Below are positions 42,422 to 51,234 of a stretch of DNA of 64,000 bases, one piece after another. Numbering within the stretch: the first letter of the stretch is position 1; every line of letters begins with the position of its first letter. Origin of the DNA: Stenotrophomonas geniculata ATCC 19374 = JCM 13324 (GTDB lineage: Bacteria; Pseudomonadota; Gammaproteobacteria; Xanthomonadales; Xanthomonadaceae); contig NZ_LLXT01000085.1 of assembly GCF_001431625.1 (NCBI RefSeq), positions 30,511 through 94,510 on the forward strand, read 5' to 3'. The notes below the pieces were generated by a model. It was given only the letters and a program-made list of their open reading frames with translations. It had not been told where the DNA came from and made no database searches. A program made the position numbers and the translations under genes.

Positions 42422-43356
42422 CGGATCGCCACCGGGTTGATGTTGACCTGGGTCGAGCCGACGTACAGCGGCTGGCCGAGCACGAACAGGAATTCCCAGG
42501 CCTTGTCGCGCACCAGCGCACGGCTGTCGATCAGCTCCAGGTTGTAGATGCCGCGCTTGGCCAGCATGTACTGGTTGATCGGGAACTCCTCGGCACCGTC
42601 CGGGTTCGGGTAGACCTCCGAGGCCCAGGTGTCGCCACCGAAGGCGACGATGCCCTGGTCGGCCAGCCACTTCGCGGCCTCCATGCCGATACCCGGTTCC
42701 ACTTCCAGGAACTGTTTGTCGTCCTTGCCGATCAGTTCCAGCCAGCCGGTGTTGAACAGCACCACGTCGCCCTTGCGCAGGCTCAGGCCCTGCTTCTTCA
42801 GCACGGCCTGGATGTCGGCCACGGTGAACTCGGTGCCGCCGGGCACGATCGCCTTGCCGTAGTACGCAGTCATGTCCAGCACGACGCCGCGGGTGACCAT
42901 CGGCGGCACCTTCTCGACGCCGAGCTTGCGCACGCCGTCCACGGTGACGAAGTCGGCAGCCTTGTTGCCGTTGTAGTAGACGTTGTCGATGCCGATATGG
43001 CCGATGCCGTTGAGCTGGGTGCCAACGCCGGTCCAGGCGTTCACCAGTTCATCGTTGAAGGTGAACCTGTTGGGGCCCAGCGACTTGCCTGCCTGCTGGC
43101 CGACCTGCACGTTGTACAGGCGGAAGCTGCGGTGGCGGAACGCGGGCAGGTTCTTGTCCACCGGCACCGCCAGCGGATAGGTCTTGCCGGTCCTGACCAG
43201 CGATACCGCGTGCTTGACCACGTCCGCGGTCAGCAGGTTGGCCGTGCCGATCTCGTCGTTGGCGCCGTAGGCAGAGGGGTACCAGTCCTCGGCGGTGGCC
43301 TGGAAGGACAGCGGCAGGGTGGCCAGCGCAAGCGCGGCCAGGGTCTTCATTTTCAT
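42418..43356 (-). CDS. Cyclase-family (kynurenine formamidase-like) metal hydrolase, exported
   Basis: A 312-residue protein with signal peptide (MKMKTLAALALATLPLSFQA, then TAED). Cyclase-family motifs are GTQLNGIGHIG, RGVVLDMTAYYG and VLFNTGWLELIG, then GIVAFGGDTWASEV. In the family, HxGTHxD-type His/Asp residues bind the catalytic metal; here the block reads GVGTQLNGIGHIGIDN, so the ligands look partly replaced or shifted (Gln and Asn in place of His and Asp). It probably hydrolyses an amide or lactone in the periplasm. ATG 43356 has GGAGC upstream. Confidence 0.82.
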   Translation of the reverse strand: MKMKTLAALALATLPLSFQATAEDWYPSAYGANDEIGTANLLTADVVKHAVSLVRTGKTYPLAVPVDKNLPAFRHRSFRLYNVQVGQQAGKSLGPNRFTFNDELVNAWTGVGTQLNGIGHIGIDNVYYNGNKAADFVTVDGVRKLGVEKVPPMVTRGVVLDMTAYYGKAIVPGGTEFTVADIQAVLKKQGLSLRKGDVVLFNTGWLELIGKDDKQFLEVEPGIGMEAAKWLADQGIVAFGGDTWASEVYPNPDGAEEFPINQYMLAKRGIYNLELIDSRALVRDKAWEFLFVLGQPLYVGSTQVNINPVAIR

Positions 43357-43375
43357 GGCAAAGCTCCGGTAACTG

Positions 43376-44323
43376 TCAGGCCGTCGCGGCGGCGCCGGCG
43401 TGGGCCGGGAAGTGCGGCAGCACGTACTCGGCGATTTCATGGAAGGTCTCGGCCAACGGCCGTTCGTTGCGGCGGAACTGCAGGCCGATGTGGTCGACAC
43501 CGGCCGCCTGCATGGCGTGCAGCTCGGCCAGCAGGGCGTTGCGGCCGCCGCGCAGCCCAAAGCGCCAGCGCTGCAGCGGGGCATCGGCATCGGCCACCAG
43601 GTCCAGGTGGATGAAGCTGGCATACGGCTTGTTGCCGGCCACGGCGCGCCAGGCCGCCACGCGTTGCGCATGGTCCTGTGGCGTGCCCGGGTAGACCAGG
43701 CAGCCATCCATGTGCTGGCCGATCCACGCCGGCTGCTGCTGGGCCAGGCCTGCCACGAACAACGGCAGGGCCGGGCCGTCCGCGGGCAGCACGTCCAGGC
43801 CCTGCGGCAGGTGCGAAGCGGCGCCTTCGCGCAGCAGTGCGATCTGCTCGCGGAAGCGGCTGCCGCGGGTGTCGAAGTCGCGGCCGAACAGCGGGTACTC
43901 CACCGGGCGGTCGCCACTGGCCACGCCCAGCAGCAGGCGGTCACCGCTGAGCCGCTGCACGCTGCGCGCCGACTTCAGGGTCAGCAACGGCTCGCGGATC
44001 GGCAGCACCACCGCACCGGTGCCCAGCAGGATGTCCTTGGTGATGCCAGCCAGATAGCCGAGGTAACTGAATACCTCGAACACCTGTGCCGCATCACCGA
44101 AGGCCGGGTCGTACACCGGCACGTCGCGCACCCACAGCGCACGGAAGCCGAGGCGGTCGGCCAAGCGTGCCAGTTCTGCATGGCACTGCAGGTCCGGTTC
44201 GCCGGGCAGGCGTCGCGCGGCGCGTCGTGCCTGTTCGCCCAGCGGCGTCCAGTCATTGTCCAGCGGTGCTTCGATGCCGATGCTGAAACCACCGGCCTGC
44301 AACCGGGTCATCGCACTGCCCAT
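43376..44323 (-). CDS. LLM-class flavin-dependent oxidoreductase
   Basis: A 315-residue (beta/alpha)8 luciferase-like monooxygenase: LWVRDVPVYDP near residue 65, ILLGTGAVVLPIREPLL, GDRLLLGVASGDRPVEYPLFG and IGLQF near the end. The family uses FMNH2 or F420; the sequence does not show which. ATG 44323 is the longest start; ATG 44311 is also plausible. It lies between an aldo-keto reductase and an exported cyclase in one leftward operon, which suggests stepwise oxidation of a small carbonyl compound. Confidence 0.9.
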   Translation of the reverse strand: MGSAMTRLQAGGFSIGIEAPLDNDWTPLGEQARRAARRLPGEPDLQCHAELARLADRLGFRALWVRDVPVYDPAFGDAAQVFEVFSYLGYLAGITKDILLGTGAVVLPIREPLLTLKSARSVQRLSGDRLLLGVASGDRPVEYPLFGRDFDTRGSRFREQIALLREGAASHLPQGLDVLPADGPALPLFVAGLAQQQPAWIGQHMDGCLVYPGTPQDHAQRVAAWRAVAGNKPYASFIHLDLVADADAPLQRWRFGLRGGRNALLAELHAMQAAGVDHIGLQFRRNERPLAETFHEIAEYVLPHFPAHAGAAATA

Positions 44324-44334
44324 GGCCTGGCGCC

Positions 44335-45138
44335 TCAGTCCCAGGCCGGGGCCAGGCCGGGCGGATCGACTTCGCGGCCGTTGCGGTCAAGCGCGGCGAT
44401 CGCGGCCATGTCATCGGCATCCAGGCGCAGGTCCTGGGCGAGCAGGTTGCTGGCCAGGTTCTCGCGCTTGGTCGAGGACGGGATGACCGAGTAACCGCGC
44501 TGCAGCGCCCACGCCAGCGCAACCTGGGCCACGGTGGCCTGGTGCTTGCCGGCGATGGTGGCCAGCACCGGATCCTTCAGCACCTTGCCGTAGGCCAGGG
44601 TCATGTAGGAGGTCACGGTGATGCCCTGGTCCTGCAGGAAGGTGGTCAGTGCCGGGTTCTGCAGGTAGGGGCTCAGTTCGATCTGGTTGGTGGCGATCTC
44701 GCCGGCACCGACCACCTCGATGGCCTGCCGGGTCAGCTCGATGTTGAAGTTGGACACACCGATCTGGCGGGTCAGGCCCAGCGTCTTGGCGTCGGCCAGC
44801 GCGGTCATGTACTCGCGCAGTTCAACGCCATTGCCCGGCGCCGGCCAGTGGATCAGCAGCAGGTCGACATAGTCGGTGCGCAGCTTGGCCAGGCTGTCGC
44901 GCAGGCTTGGGATCAGCTTGTCGGCGGCGTAGTTGTCCACCCAGATCTTGGTGGTCAGGAACAGCTGGTCGCGTGGGACGCCGGATTCGGCGATGGCCTG
45001 GCCGAATCCGGCTTCGTTGCCATAGATCTGCGCGGTATCGACCGCACGGTAGCCGACCTCGAGGGCGTTGCGCACCGAGTCGATGACGGTCTGGCCGGTC
45101 AGGCGGAAGGTGCCGACGCCAAAGGAAGGAACGCTCAT
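44335..45138 (-). CDS. dkgB: Aldo/keto reductase (2,5-diketo-gluconate reductase B-like)
   Basis: A 267-residue NADPH-dependent AKR. It has the catalytic Asp/Tyr/Lys/His set in [17 protein letters not shown] and LLLIHWPAP, and the cofactor motif [15 protein letters not shown] near the C terminus. Length and pattern fit DkgB, which reduces 2,5-diketo-D-gluconate or methylglyoxal. ATG 45138 is supported by GGAG seven bases upstream. It is the first gene of a four-gene operon divergent from a LysR gene. Confidence 0.9.
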   Translation of the reverse strand: MSVPSFGVGTFRLTGQTVIDSVRNALEVGYRAVDTAQIYGNEAGFGQAIAESGVPRDQLFLTTKIWVDNYAADKLIPSLRDSLAKLRTDYVDLLLIHWPAPGNGVELREYMTALADAKTLGLTRQIGVSNFNIELTRQAIEVVGAGEIATNQIELSPYLQNPALTTFLQDQGITVTSYMTLAYGKVLKDPVLATIAGKHQATVAQVALAWALQRGYSVIPSSTKRENLASNLLAQDLRLDADDMAAIAALDRNGREVDPPGLAPAWD

Positions 45139-45256
45139 GATGGACTCCAGGGACTTCGTTGAGAGCCGGTGGGCTCGGGACAGGGCGAAGTGTGGGCGCT
45201 TTACATTTGTTGATTAAGCTGTGTATACGGGAAAAGCTTTTGCGCCGAGGTAAAAA

Positions 45257-46159
45257 ATGAAAACCACCCTGGATGAGCTGAAGGCCTTCGTGGCCGTGGT
45301 CGACAGTGGTTCGATCACGGCGGCGGCCGAGGCGCTGGAACTGACCATCTCGGCCACCAGCCGCACCCTGGCGCGGCTGGAAGACAAGCTGCAGACCACG
45401 CTGCTGCGGCGGACCACGCGGCGGCTGGAGCTGACCGAGGAAGGCGCGGCGTTCCTGGAGTACGCGCGCACGATCCTGGCCACGGTGGACGAGGCCGAGG
45501 AACAGATGGCCGCGCGGCGGCTGCAGCCGGTCGGGCGCCTGCGCGTGGACGCCGCCACGCCGTTCATGCTGCATGTGATCGTGCCGTTGCTGGAGGGCTT
45601 CCGCGAGCGCTACCCGCAAGTGGAGCTGGAGCTGAATTCCAACGAGGGCATCACCGACCTGATCGAGAAGCGCACCGACGTGGCGTTCCGCATCGGCGTG
45701 CTGCGCGATTCCACCCTGCATGCGCGGCCGATCGGCCACAGCCGCATCCGCGTCGTCGCCAGTCCCGAGTACCTGCGACGGCATGGCACGCCGACACGCG
45801 TGGAGCAGCTGCGCAAGCACGATCTGCTGGGATTTACCCAGCCCAGTTCATTGAACGAGTGGCCGCTGCACGATGCCGATGGCGGGCCTTTCGTGATCGC
45901 GCCGGCGATCGCTTCATCCAGTGGCGAGACGCTGCGGCAGATGGCGGTGGCGGGGCTGGGCATTGCGTGCCTCTCGGACTTCCTGACCCGCCAGGACCGG
46001 CGCGAGGGCCGATTGGTGCAGCTGTTCGGCAAACAGACGCAGGACGTGCGGCAGCCGATCAATGCGGTGTACTACCGCAACACCGCGCTGGCCGCGCGCA
46101 TCACCTGTTTCGTGGACCACGTGACGCAGACGCTGGGACAGCGACCGTTCGACGAATAG
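45257..46159 (+). CDS. LysR-family regulator of the dkgB operon
   Basis: A 300-residue LysR protein. The helix-turn-helix is at 15-62 (GSITAAAEALELTISATSRTLARLEDKL), and the effector domain starts near residue 90 (GRLRVDAATPFMLH). ATG 45257 has GAGG about eight bases upstream. The gap to dkgB contains a perfect AAAAGCTTTT (45232-45241) next to the start and an AT-rich stretch, TTGATTAAG. The divergent arrangement makes dkgB and its followers the probable target. Confidence 0.92.
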   Translation: MKTTLDELKAFVAVVDSGSITAAAEALELTISATSRTLARLEDKLQTTLLRRTTRRLELTEEGAAFLEYARTILATVDEAEEQMAARRLQPVGRLRVDAATPFMLHVIVPLLEGFRERYPQVELELNSNEGITDLIEKRTDVAFRIGVLRDSTLHARPIGHSRIRVVASPEYLRRHGTPTRVEQLRKHDLLGFTQPSSLNEWPLHDADGGPFVIAPAIASSSGETLRQMAVAGLGIACLSDFLTRQDRREGRLVQLFGKQTQDVRQPINAVYYRNTALAARITCFVDHVTQTLGQRPFDE

Positions 46160-46165
46160 AGAAGG

Positions 46166-46260
46166 GTAGAGCCGGCCGCTGGCCGGCTGCCGGAAGTGCA
46201 TCAGTAGATCCACGCCACGCGTGGATGGTGTTTTTCCGTCCGGCCAGCGGCCGGCACTAC
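46166..46260. repeat. Cluster of three SMAG-type REPs
   Basis: GTAGAGCCGGCCGCTGGCCG (from 46166), GTAGATCCACGCCACGCGTG (46204-46226, followed by TTTTT) and a reversed copy CCGGCCAGCGGCCGGCACTA ending at 46260. The first and third are inverted partners. The CTAC end of the third supplies the TAG stop of the MerC-like gene. The second hairpin with its T run should terminate the lysR transcript. Confidence 0.75.
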
Positions 46261-46730
46261 CGTTTGCGCAGCGCCCGTCGGTTGCCGATGTGAGCGAACG
46301 CCAGCAGCGCGCCACCACTGGCTGTCGCTACGCCATGCCAGAGCAGCGATTCCTTCAGCGGCAGATACAGAGAGGCCGACAGCAGCAGGATGGCGCCGGC
46401 GCAGGCCAGCCGCAGGGGCTGCCAGCGCCCGTGCCGGTGCACCCCGGCCGAGGTACTCGCCAAGGCCAGCGAGGAGGCCAGCAGCGCGAACAGCCACTCC
46501 CAGCGCGACATCATCAGCAGCAATGTCATCGCGCCATGGCCGGGATGCTGGAACGAGCGCAGCGCCATCATCGCTGCCGGCACGAAGGCCAGCAGCAGGG
46601 GCAGGGCGATGCAGTGGGCGGCGCAGGCCAGGGACAGCCAGGCACCGGCAAGATCGAAGCGGGGGTGCCAGCGTGCCGAAGTTGGCGGCTGGGCCAGGGC
46701 CCTTGCGGGGGTCGTGGGAATATGGTCCAT
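46257..46730 (-). CDS. MerC-domain membrane protein
   Basis: A 157-residue inner-membrane protein with four helices. The first contains CAAHCIALPLLLAF, the paired cysteines of MerC proteins that carry mercuric or other metal ions. It starts at ATG 46730, only two bases from a Zur-like palindrome and without a ribosome-binding site. A TATGTA hexamer sits five bases upstream of the ATG, so the mRNA may be leaderless. Sharing this control site with a zinc uptake operon suggests it carries zinc rather than mercury. Its stop codon is the GTAG end of a SMAG element. Confidence 0.85.
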   Translation of the reverse strand: MDHIPTTPARALAQPPTSARWHPRFDLAGAWLSLACAAHCIALPLLLAFVPAAMMALRSFQHPGHGAMTLLLMMSRWEWLFALLASSLALASTSAGVHRHGRWQPLRLACAGAILLLSASLYLPLKESLLWHGVATASGGALLAFAHIGNRRALRKR

Positions 46731-46732
46731 AA

Positions 46733-46747
46733 TGTTACATAGTAACA
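46733..46747. promoter_or_regulatory. Zur-like operator between MerC and ZrgA genes
   Basis: TGTTAC (46733-46738), ATA, GTAACA (46742-46747): a perfect 15-base inverted repeat. It agrees at 12 of 15 positions with the TGTTATAWTATAACA-type Zur box as I recall it. The downstream operon matches a known Zur regulon, so Zur repression of both divergent units is likely. Confidence 0.65.
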
Positions 46748-46762
46748 ATTGGAGTCTTTCCC

Positions 46763-47296
46763 ATGAAGCTTCCCGCTGCTCTTTTCCTGCTGCTGGCTGC
46801 CAGCGCCGCGCAGGCCCATGACATCCGCCAGCACGCACCGCATGTGCACGGCCAGGCGACCGTCGATGTTGCGCTTGAACAGCAAACCCTGGAATTCGGC
46901 CTTCAGGCCCCCGGCATCGGCATCCTCGATTACGAGCGGCCGCCGGCCAATGCAGCCGAGCAGGCCGCGCTGGCACGGGCGACGTCATTGCTGAAGGGCG
47001 GCAACTGGGTCACCTTGCCCACCGCTGCGGGCTGCCGTCTGGCCACCAGTAAAGCCGATGCGGAGGGCTTCGACGCGACGGCCGCCGCGCCGCCGCCGGG
47101 ACAGCACCGGCACGCAGGTTTCAGCGCAACGCTGCAGTACCACTGTGCCAAACCTGCCGCGCTGCGCGCCATCGTCGTGCGCCTGCCCGTACTTTTCCCG
47201 GGCCTGCACGAAGTCATCGTCAACAGCGCAACCGCCAATGGCCAAAACCGCAGTGTGCTGACGCCCGACAACTTGCGCGTGGTGCTGGCACCGTGA
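46763..47296 (+). CDS. zrgA: ZrgA-like periplasmic zinc-binding protein (DUF2796)
   Basis: A 177-residue exported protein. The signal peptide is MKLPAALFLLLAASAAQA, and the mature N terminus is rich in His (HDIRQHAPHVHGQATVDVAL). DUF2796 features follow, with a second His patch (GQHRHAGFSATLQYHC). It resembles Vibrio ZrgA, part of a Zur-regulated zinc uptake system. ATG 46763 has GGAG eight bases upstream. The ABC ATPase gene begins inside its stop codon. It likely captures zinc for the ABC transporter encoded next. Confidence 0.85.
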   Translation: MKLPAALFLLLAASAAQAHDIRQHAPHVHGQATVDVALEQQTLEFGLQAPGIGILDYERPPANAAEQAALARATSLLKGGNWVTLPTAAGCRLATSKADAEGFDATAAAPPPGQHRHAGFSATLQYHCAKPAALRAIVVRLPVLFPGLHEVIVNSATANGQNRSVLTPDNLRVVLAP

Positions 47297-47988
47297 GCGC
47301 GGCACCGGTGATCTCGCTGGAAGACGTGCAGTTCGGCTACGGCACGCGGCTGGTGCTGGACATCCCGCAGTTGTGGGTCGAGCAGGGCAGCAGCGTGTTG
47401 CTGCGCGGAATCAGCGGTGGCGGCAAAAGCACCCTGCTGGGCCTGCTGGCGGGCGTGCTGCTGCCCGGCAAGGGCCGTGTCGAGGTGGCCGGCCACGCAC
47501 TGCAGGACATGGGGGGTGCGGCGCGGGATCGTTTCCGTGCCGACCAGTTGGGCGTGATCTTCCAGCAGTTCAATCTGCTGCCGTTCCTCACCGTGCGCGA
47601 CAACATCGCGCTGGGCCTGCGCTTCTCGCGCCTGCGCAGCGCACGCATCAGCGGGCCGCTGGATGCCGAGATCGCCCGCCTGCTGCAGGCCCTGCAGCTC
47701 AATCCTGAGCTGATGCAGCGGCGGGCGGGTACGCTCAGTGTCGGCCAGCAACAACGCGTGGCGGCAGCGCGCGCCCTGATCGGCCGGCCGGCGTTGCTGC
47801 TGGCCGATGAGCCCACCTCGGCGCTCGACCGCGAAGCGGCGAGCGCCTTCCTGCAGCTGATGTCCGCGCAGTGCCAGGCGGCCGGCACCACGGTGCTGGT
47901 GGTCAGCCATGACGACAGCCTGCAGCCGTTGTTCGATCGCACCATTTCACTGTCCGAGATCAACCAGGCAGGTGCCGGCCATGCTTGA
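47293..47988 (+). CDS. ABC transporter ATP-binding protein of the Zrg operon
   Basis: A 231-residue ABC ATPase starting at GTG 47293, which overlaps the zrgA stop. Walker A is GISGGGKST (39-47), then a Q-loop in GVIFQQFNLLPF, signature LSVGQQQR and Walker B ALLLADEPTSALD. The pattern is of the MacB/LolD type that energises MacB-like permeases, not of binding-protein importers. It overlaps the permease gene by eight bases. Confidence 0.92.
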   Translation: MSAAPVISLEDVQFGYGTRLVLDIPQLWVEQGSSVLLRGISGGGKSTLLGLLAGVLLPGKGRVEVAGHALQDMGGAARDRFRADQLGVIFQQFNLLPFLTVRDNIALGLRFSRLRSARISGPLDAEIARLLQALQLNPELMQRRAGTLSVGQQQRVAAARALIGRPALLLADEPTSALDREAASAFLQLMSAQCQAAGTTVLVVSHDDSLQPLFDRTISLSEINQAGAGHA

Positions 47989-49234
47989 GCTTGCCTGGGC
48001 CAGCCTGCGCAGCCGCGCGTTGAGCGTGGGCCTGACCGTGCTGGTCATCACCCTCAGCGTGGTGCTGCTGCTGGGCGTCGAGCGTGTACGCACGCAGGCG
48101 CACGAGGGGTTTGCCAGCACCGTATCGGGCACCGATCTGATCGTCGGTGCGCGTTCGGGACCGGTGAACCTGCTGCTGTATTCGGTGTTCCATATCGGCG
48201 ACCCGACCAACAACGTGTCCTGGCAGTCCTACCAGGAGCTGTCCGCATTGCCGCAGGTGAAGTGGTCGGTGCCGTTGTCGCTGGGCGATTCCTGGCGCGG
48301 CTACCGGGTAGTGGGTACCACTGGCGGCTACTTTGAACACTATCGTTATGGTTCCGGCCACGCGCTGGCCTTTGCACAGGGGCGGCCCTTCGATGATCTG
48401 TATGACGCGGTGATCGGCGCGGAGGTGGCTCGCGCGCAGAAGGTCGGCCTCGGCGACGAGATCGTGCTGGCGCACGGCACCGGCGCGGTCACGCTGGCCA
48501 CGCATGCCGACAAGCCGTTCCGCGTTGCCGGCATCCTGCAGCGCACCGGCACGCCGGTGGATTCGTCGCTGCTGGTCTCGCTGCCGGCCATCGAGGCGAT
48601 CCATGTTGACTGGCGATCGGGCGTGCAGCTGCGCAGCCAGAGCGTCAGCGCCGAGCAGGCGCGCCACCTGGACCTGACCCCGACCAGCATCACCGCCTTC
48701 ATGCTCGGCCTGAACTCGCGCACCTCCACGTTCTCGGTACAGCGCAGGATCAACGAGTATCCGGACGAGGCGATGCTGGCGATCCTGCCCGGCGTGACCC
48801 TGCAGCAGCTGTGGCAGTCGCTGGGCACCGCCGAGCGAGCCCTGCAGCTGATCAGTGCAATGGTGGTGCTGCTGGGCATGGTCTCGCTGGTGGCGCTGCT
48901 GGTCTCCACCCTGCAGGAGCGCCGACGCGAGATGGCCATCCTGCGTGCCACCGGTGCGCGACCGGGCTACATCGCGGGCCTGCTCGTGGTGGAAGCGGTG
49001 GCGACCAGTGCGGTGGCCAGCGTGCTGGCCCTGTCGCTGCTGGTGGTCGCCAGCATTGCCGGGCGCGGCTGGGTACTGGCCACCTTCGGTCTGTCGATCA
49101 CCCATGTCTGGCCGGATGGCCGTGAACTGGCATGGGCAGCGGGCGTGCTGCTGATCAGCGCCGTAGCCGGGCTGGTCCCGGCGTTGCTCGCTTACCGGCG
49201 CACCTTGGCCGATGGCCTTTCACCGGGAGGTTGA
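47981..49234 (+). CDS. MacB/FtsX-type ABC permease of the Zrg operon
   Basis: A 417-residue permease. Helix 1 is at about residues 16-36 (VGLTVLVITLSVVLLLGV), followed by a large periplasmic domain (about 45-270) and three C-terminal helices from about 285 (LQLISAMVVLLGMVSLVALL, VVEAVATSAVASVLALSLLVV, AAGVLLISAVAGLVPALLAY). This is the FtsX topology used in ZrgB-type systems, which are mechanotransmission or uptake machines, not simple importers. It lies between the ATPase and two DUF3299 genes. Confidence 0.88.
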   Translation: MLELAWASLRSRALSVGLTVLVITLSVVLLLGVERVRTQAHEGFASTVSGTDLIVGARSGPVNLLLYSVFHIGDPTNNVSWQSYQELSALPQVKWSVPLSLGDSWRGYRVVGTTGGYFEHYRYGSGHALAFAQGRPFDDLYDAVIGAEVARAQKVGLGDEIVLAHGTGAVTLATHADKPFRVAGILQRTGTPVDSSLLVSLPAIEAIHVDWRSGVQLRSQSVSAEQARHLDLTPTSITAFMLGLNSRTSTFSVQRRINEYPDEAMLAILPGVTLQQLWQSLGTAERALQLISAMVVLLGMVSLVALLVSTLQERRREMAILRATGARPGYIAGLLVVEAVATSAVASVLALSLLVVASIAGRGWVLATFGLSITHVWPDGRELAWAAGVLLISAVAGLVPALLAYRRTLADGLSPGG

Positions 49235-49236
49235 GC

Positions 49237-49788
49237 ATGCGATGGATGCGGGTAGTGGCAATGGTGCTGGCGCTGGCCGCCTGTGAGCGGCCGGTGGATA
49301 CCGGCGTACAGGCCTTGCCACCCTCGCCGGTCGTCGACCGCGATGACCCTGCAGGCGCTGTGGAGCAGGAGCTGGACTGGTTGCAGATGATGCCCAAGGA
49401 CGAGCTGGCCGCGCTGGAGCGGGGCGAGGGCCCGGAGGTCGAGCACAACGGCAACCGGCGCATGCCGCAGTTCGGTACCTTCCGCACGGTGGACACGGTC
49501 CTGCAGCGGCCGGTGCGCCTGCCGGGTTACGTGGTGCCACTGGCCAACGCGCAGGACGGGCGGCTGACCGAATTCCTGTTCGTGCCGTACTACGGCGCCT
49601 GCATCCACGTGCCACCACCGCCACCGAACCAGATCGTGCACGTAGTGCTGCCGCGCCCGATCGAGATGCCGGACATGTACTCACCGTTCTTCCTGGCGGG
49701 CACCCTGCGCGCCGAACGGTTGGATGACGATCTGGCCGGTTCGGCCTACACCATGCGTGACGCACAGCTGAGGCCCTATGAACCGTAG
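49237..49788 (+). CDS. DUF3299 lipoprotein, first copy
   Basis: A 183-residue protein. The leader MRWMRVVAMVLALAACERP ends with a lipobox Cys. The DUF3299 core is RLPGYVVPLANAQDGRLTEF and PYYGACIHVPPPPPNQIVHV; the Cys-His pair in GACIHVPPP is the conserved probable metal-binding site. The stop overlaps the next gene by 11 bases. In Vibrio, the DUF3299 members of the zrg operon are needed for zinc uptake. Two copies here suggest a heterodimer or sequential carriers. Confidence 0.88.
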   Translation: MRWMRVVAMVLALAACERPVDTGVQALPPSPVVDRDDPAGAVEQELDWLQMMPKDELAALERGEGPEVEHNGNRRMPQFGTFRTVDTVLQRPVRLPGYVVPLANAQDGRLTEFLFVPYYGACIHVPPPPPNQIVHVVLPRPIEMPDMYSPFFLAGTLRAERLDDDLAGSAYTMRDAQLRPYEP

Positions 49789-50398
49789 TCACCTGTTGCT
49801 GGCGGTGGGATGCCTGTGGTTGGCAGGCTGTACGGCGCCGGGCGGCGATGCCTTGGTGGTCGGGCCGCAGGATAAGCCGGCGCCCTCCGCCACGGCCGAA
49901 GCCCCCATCGACCGTTGGGACGCGTTGCGACCCGACGAAGTGAGCTACCAGCGCCCACCCCCGCAGATCGGCCTGTCACGCAATGGCATGGAGGGCGTGG
50001 GTGGCCTGATCGACGACACCGGCTCGGGCACGCCACCGGGGCTGGAGATCGACCATTCCAGCCCGGACCGGGCCAAGCAGTTCGGCTCCTCGCGCGTGGT
50101 CGACGCTGTCGACGGTCGCGCGGTGGATCTGGACGGCTACGTGGTGCCGCTCGGCACCAACGATGCCGGCCTGGTCGATGAACTGCTGTTCGTGCCGTTC
50201 TACGGCGCGTGTATCCATGTGCCGCCGCCGCCACCCAACCAGATCATCCACGTGACCCTGGCGACACCGATCGCGCTGGGCGATCTGTGGGATCCGTACC
50301 GGCTTGCCGGCCGCCTGCAGGTGAAGCGTTTCGACGCGGACATCGCCAGCGCGTCCTACGATGCCGCGGCCGCCACGCTGACGGCGATCCGCAACTGA
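49778..50398 (+). CDS. DUF3299 lipoprotein, second copy
   Basis: A 206-residue lipoprotein (MNRSHLLLAVGCLWLAGCTA, lipobox LAGC). The DUF3299 core DLDGYVVPLGTNDAGLVDEL and PFYGACIHVPPPPPNQIIHV is closely similar to the first copy; the N-terminal linker (GPQDKPAPSATAEAPIDRWD) is unique. It overlaps its neighbours on both sides, so the operon is tightly coupled. Confidence 0.88.
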   Translation: MNRSHLLLAVGCLWLAGCTAPGGDALVVGPQDKPAPSATAEAPIDRWDALRPDEVSYQRPPPQIGLSRNGMEGVGGLIDDTGSGTPPGLEIDHSSPDRAKQFGSSRVVDAVDGRAVDLDGYVVPLGTNDAGLVDELLFVPFYGACIHVPPPPPNQIIHVTLATPIALGDLWDPYRLAGRLQVKRFDADIASASYDAAAATLTAIRN

Positions 50399-51144
50399 TG
50401 CGCAGGCGATGGCTCATGGCTACCGGGGTGCTGCTGGGCGCGGTGGTGCTGCTGGTGTGGTGGCAGCGGCAGCGCGCACCCACTGCGCCGCCTGCGGTCG
50501 CGTTTCCGGCACCGGCGTCCGATGCCAGCCAGCGTATCGAACAGCGTCTGGGTGATGACCCCGCGTTTCGCAACGACGTGCTCTTCCTGCTCGCAGCAAC
50601 ATTGCGCGACCGCTGCCAGCCGGCGCAGGCGGGGCTGCTGGCGCGCATGGCCAATCGTGCATCGCTGCCGGTGCTGGCGGCAGTCAGCGCGGTGACCCAG
50701 CAGGACCCATCGCTGGACCGGCCGATCTACCAGTACATCCAGCACCGCGCCGATGCGACGCCGTGCGGGCAGCCGCTGCAGATGCCGTTGGCCGGTAGGC
50801 GCAGCATGGCCGTGGACATCGAACAGTATGCGCGCACGTTTCCGGACAGCTACTTCGACCCGCAACGCAGCAGCGAACCGCGGGATTTTGGTGGACTGTC
50901 GCTGCAGCAGCGTGCCGGCAACGCCTGCAACAGCGTGGTGTATTCGGTGCTGCCGCTGGGTGGCGCCGACTGGCGGTGCAGCAGCCTGCGCGCGAATGCC
51001 CGTGCGCGGGTGCGCGGCCTGTGCGAGGACGAGCTGCGGCGCCAGCATGGGGGAACTGGCGGGGAACTGGACATGGCCGTGGGGAAGGGCATGCAGGCGG
51101 CGGTGGTATCGGCGATTGCCGCACTGCCGGAAGATTGCCGGTGA
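50398..51144 (+). CDS. Unknown membrane-anchored protein ending the Zrg operon
   Basis: A 248-residue protein. ATG 50398 shares one base with the preceding stop (TGATG). A single membrane helix (MATGVLLGAVVLLVWW) anchors a periplasmic domain of about 215 residues, with Cys at about 63, 121, 190, 208 and 221 (DRCQPAQAG, TPCGQPLQ, NACNSVV, DWRCSSLR and LCEDELRR) and a final EDCR. Six cysteines may form three disulfides. I do not recognise the family. Its position makes it a likely accessory of the zinc system. Confidence 0.7.
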   Translation: MRRRWLMATGVLLGAVVLLVWWQRQRAPTAPPAVAFPAPASDASQRIEQRLGDDPAFRNDVLFLLAATLRDRCQPAQAGLLARMANRASLPVLAAVSAVTQQDPSLDRPIYQYIQHRADATPCGQPLQMPLAGRRSMAVDIEQYARTFPDSYFDPQRSSEPRDFGGLSLQQRAGNACNSVVYSVLPLGGADWRCSSLRANARARVRGLCEDELRRQHGGTGGELDMAVGKGMQAAVVSAIAALPEDCR

Positions 51145-51234
51145 TGATCCCTGACACCGGGCACGACCCGGCATGAGGGGCACGACAACATGAACATTGC
51201 CCGGGCCCCAATCTGAATTGGTGGCGCTGTTTTC

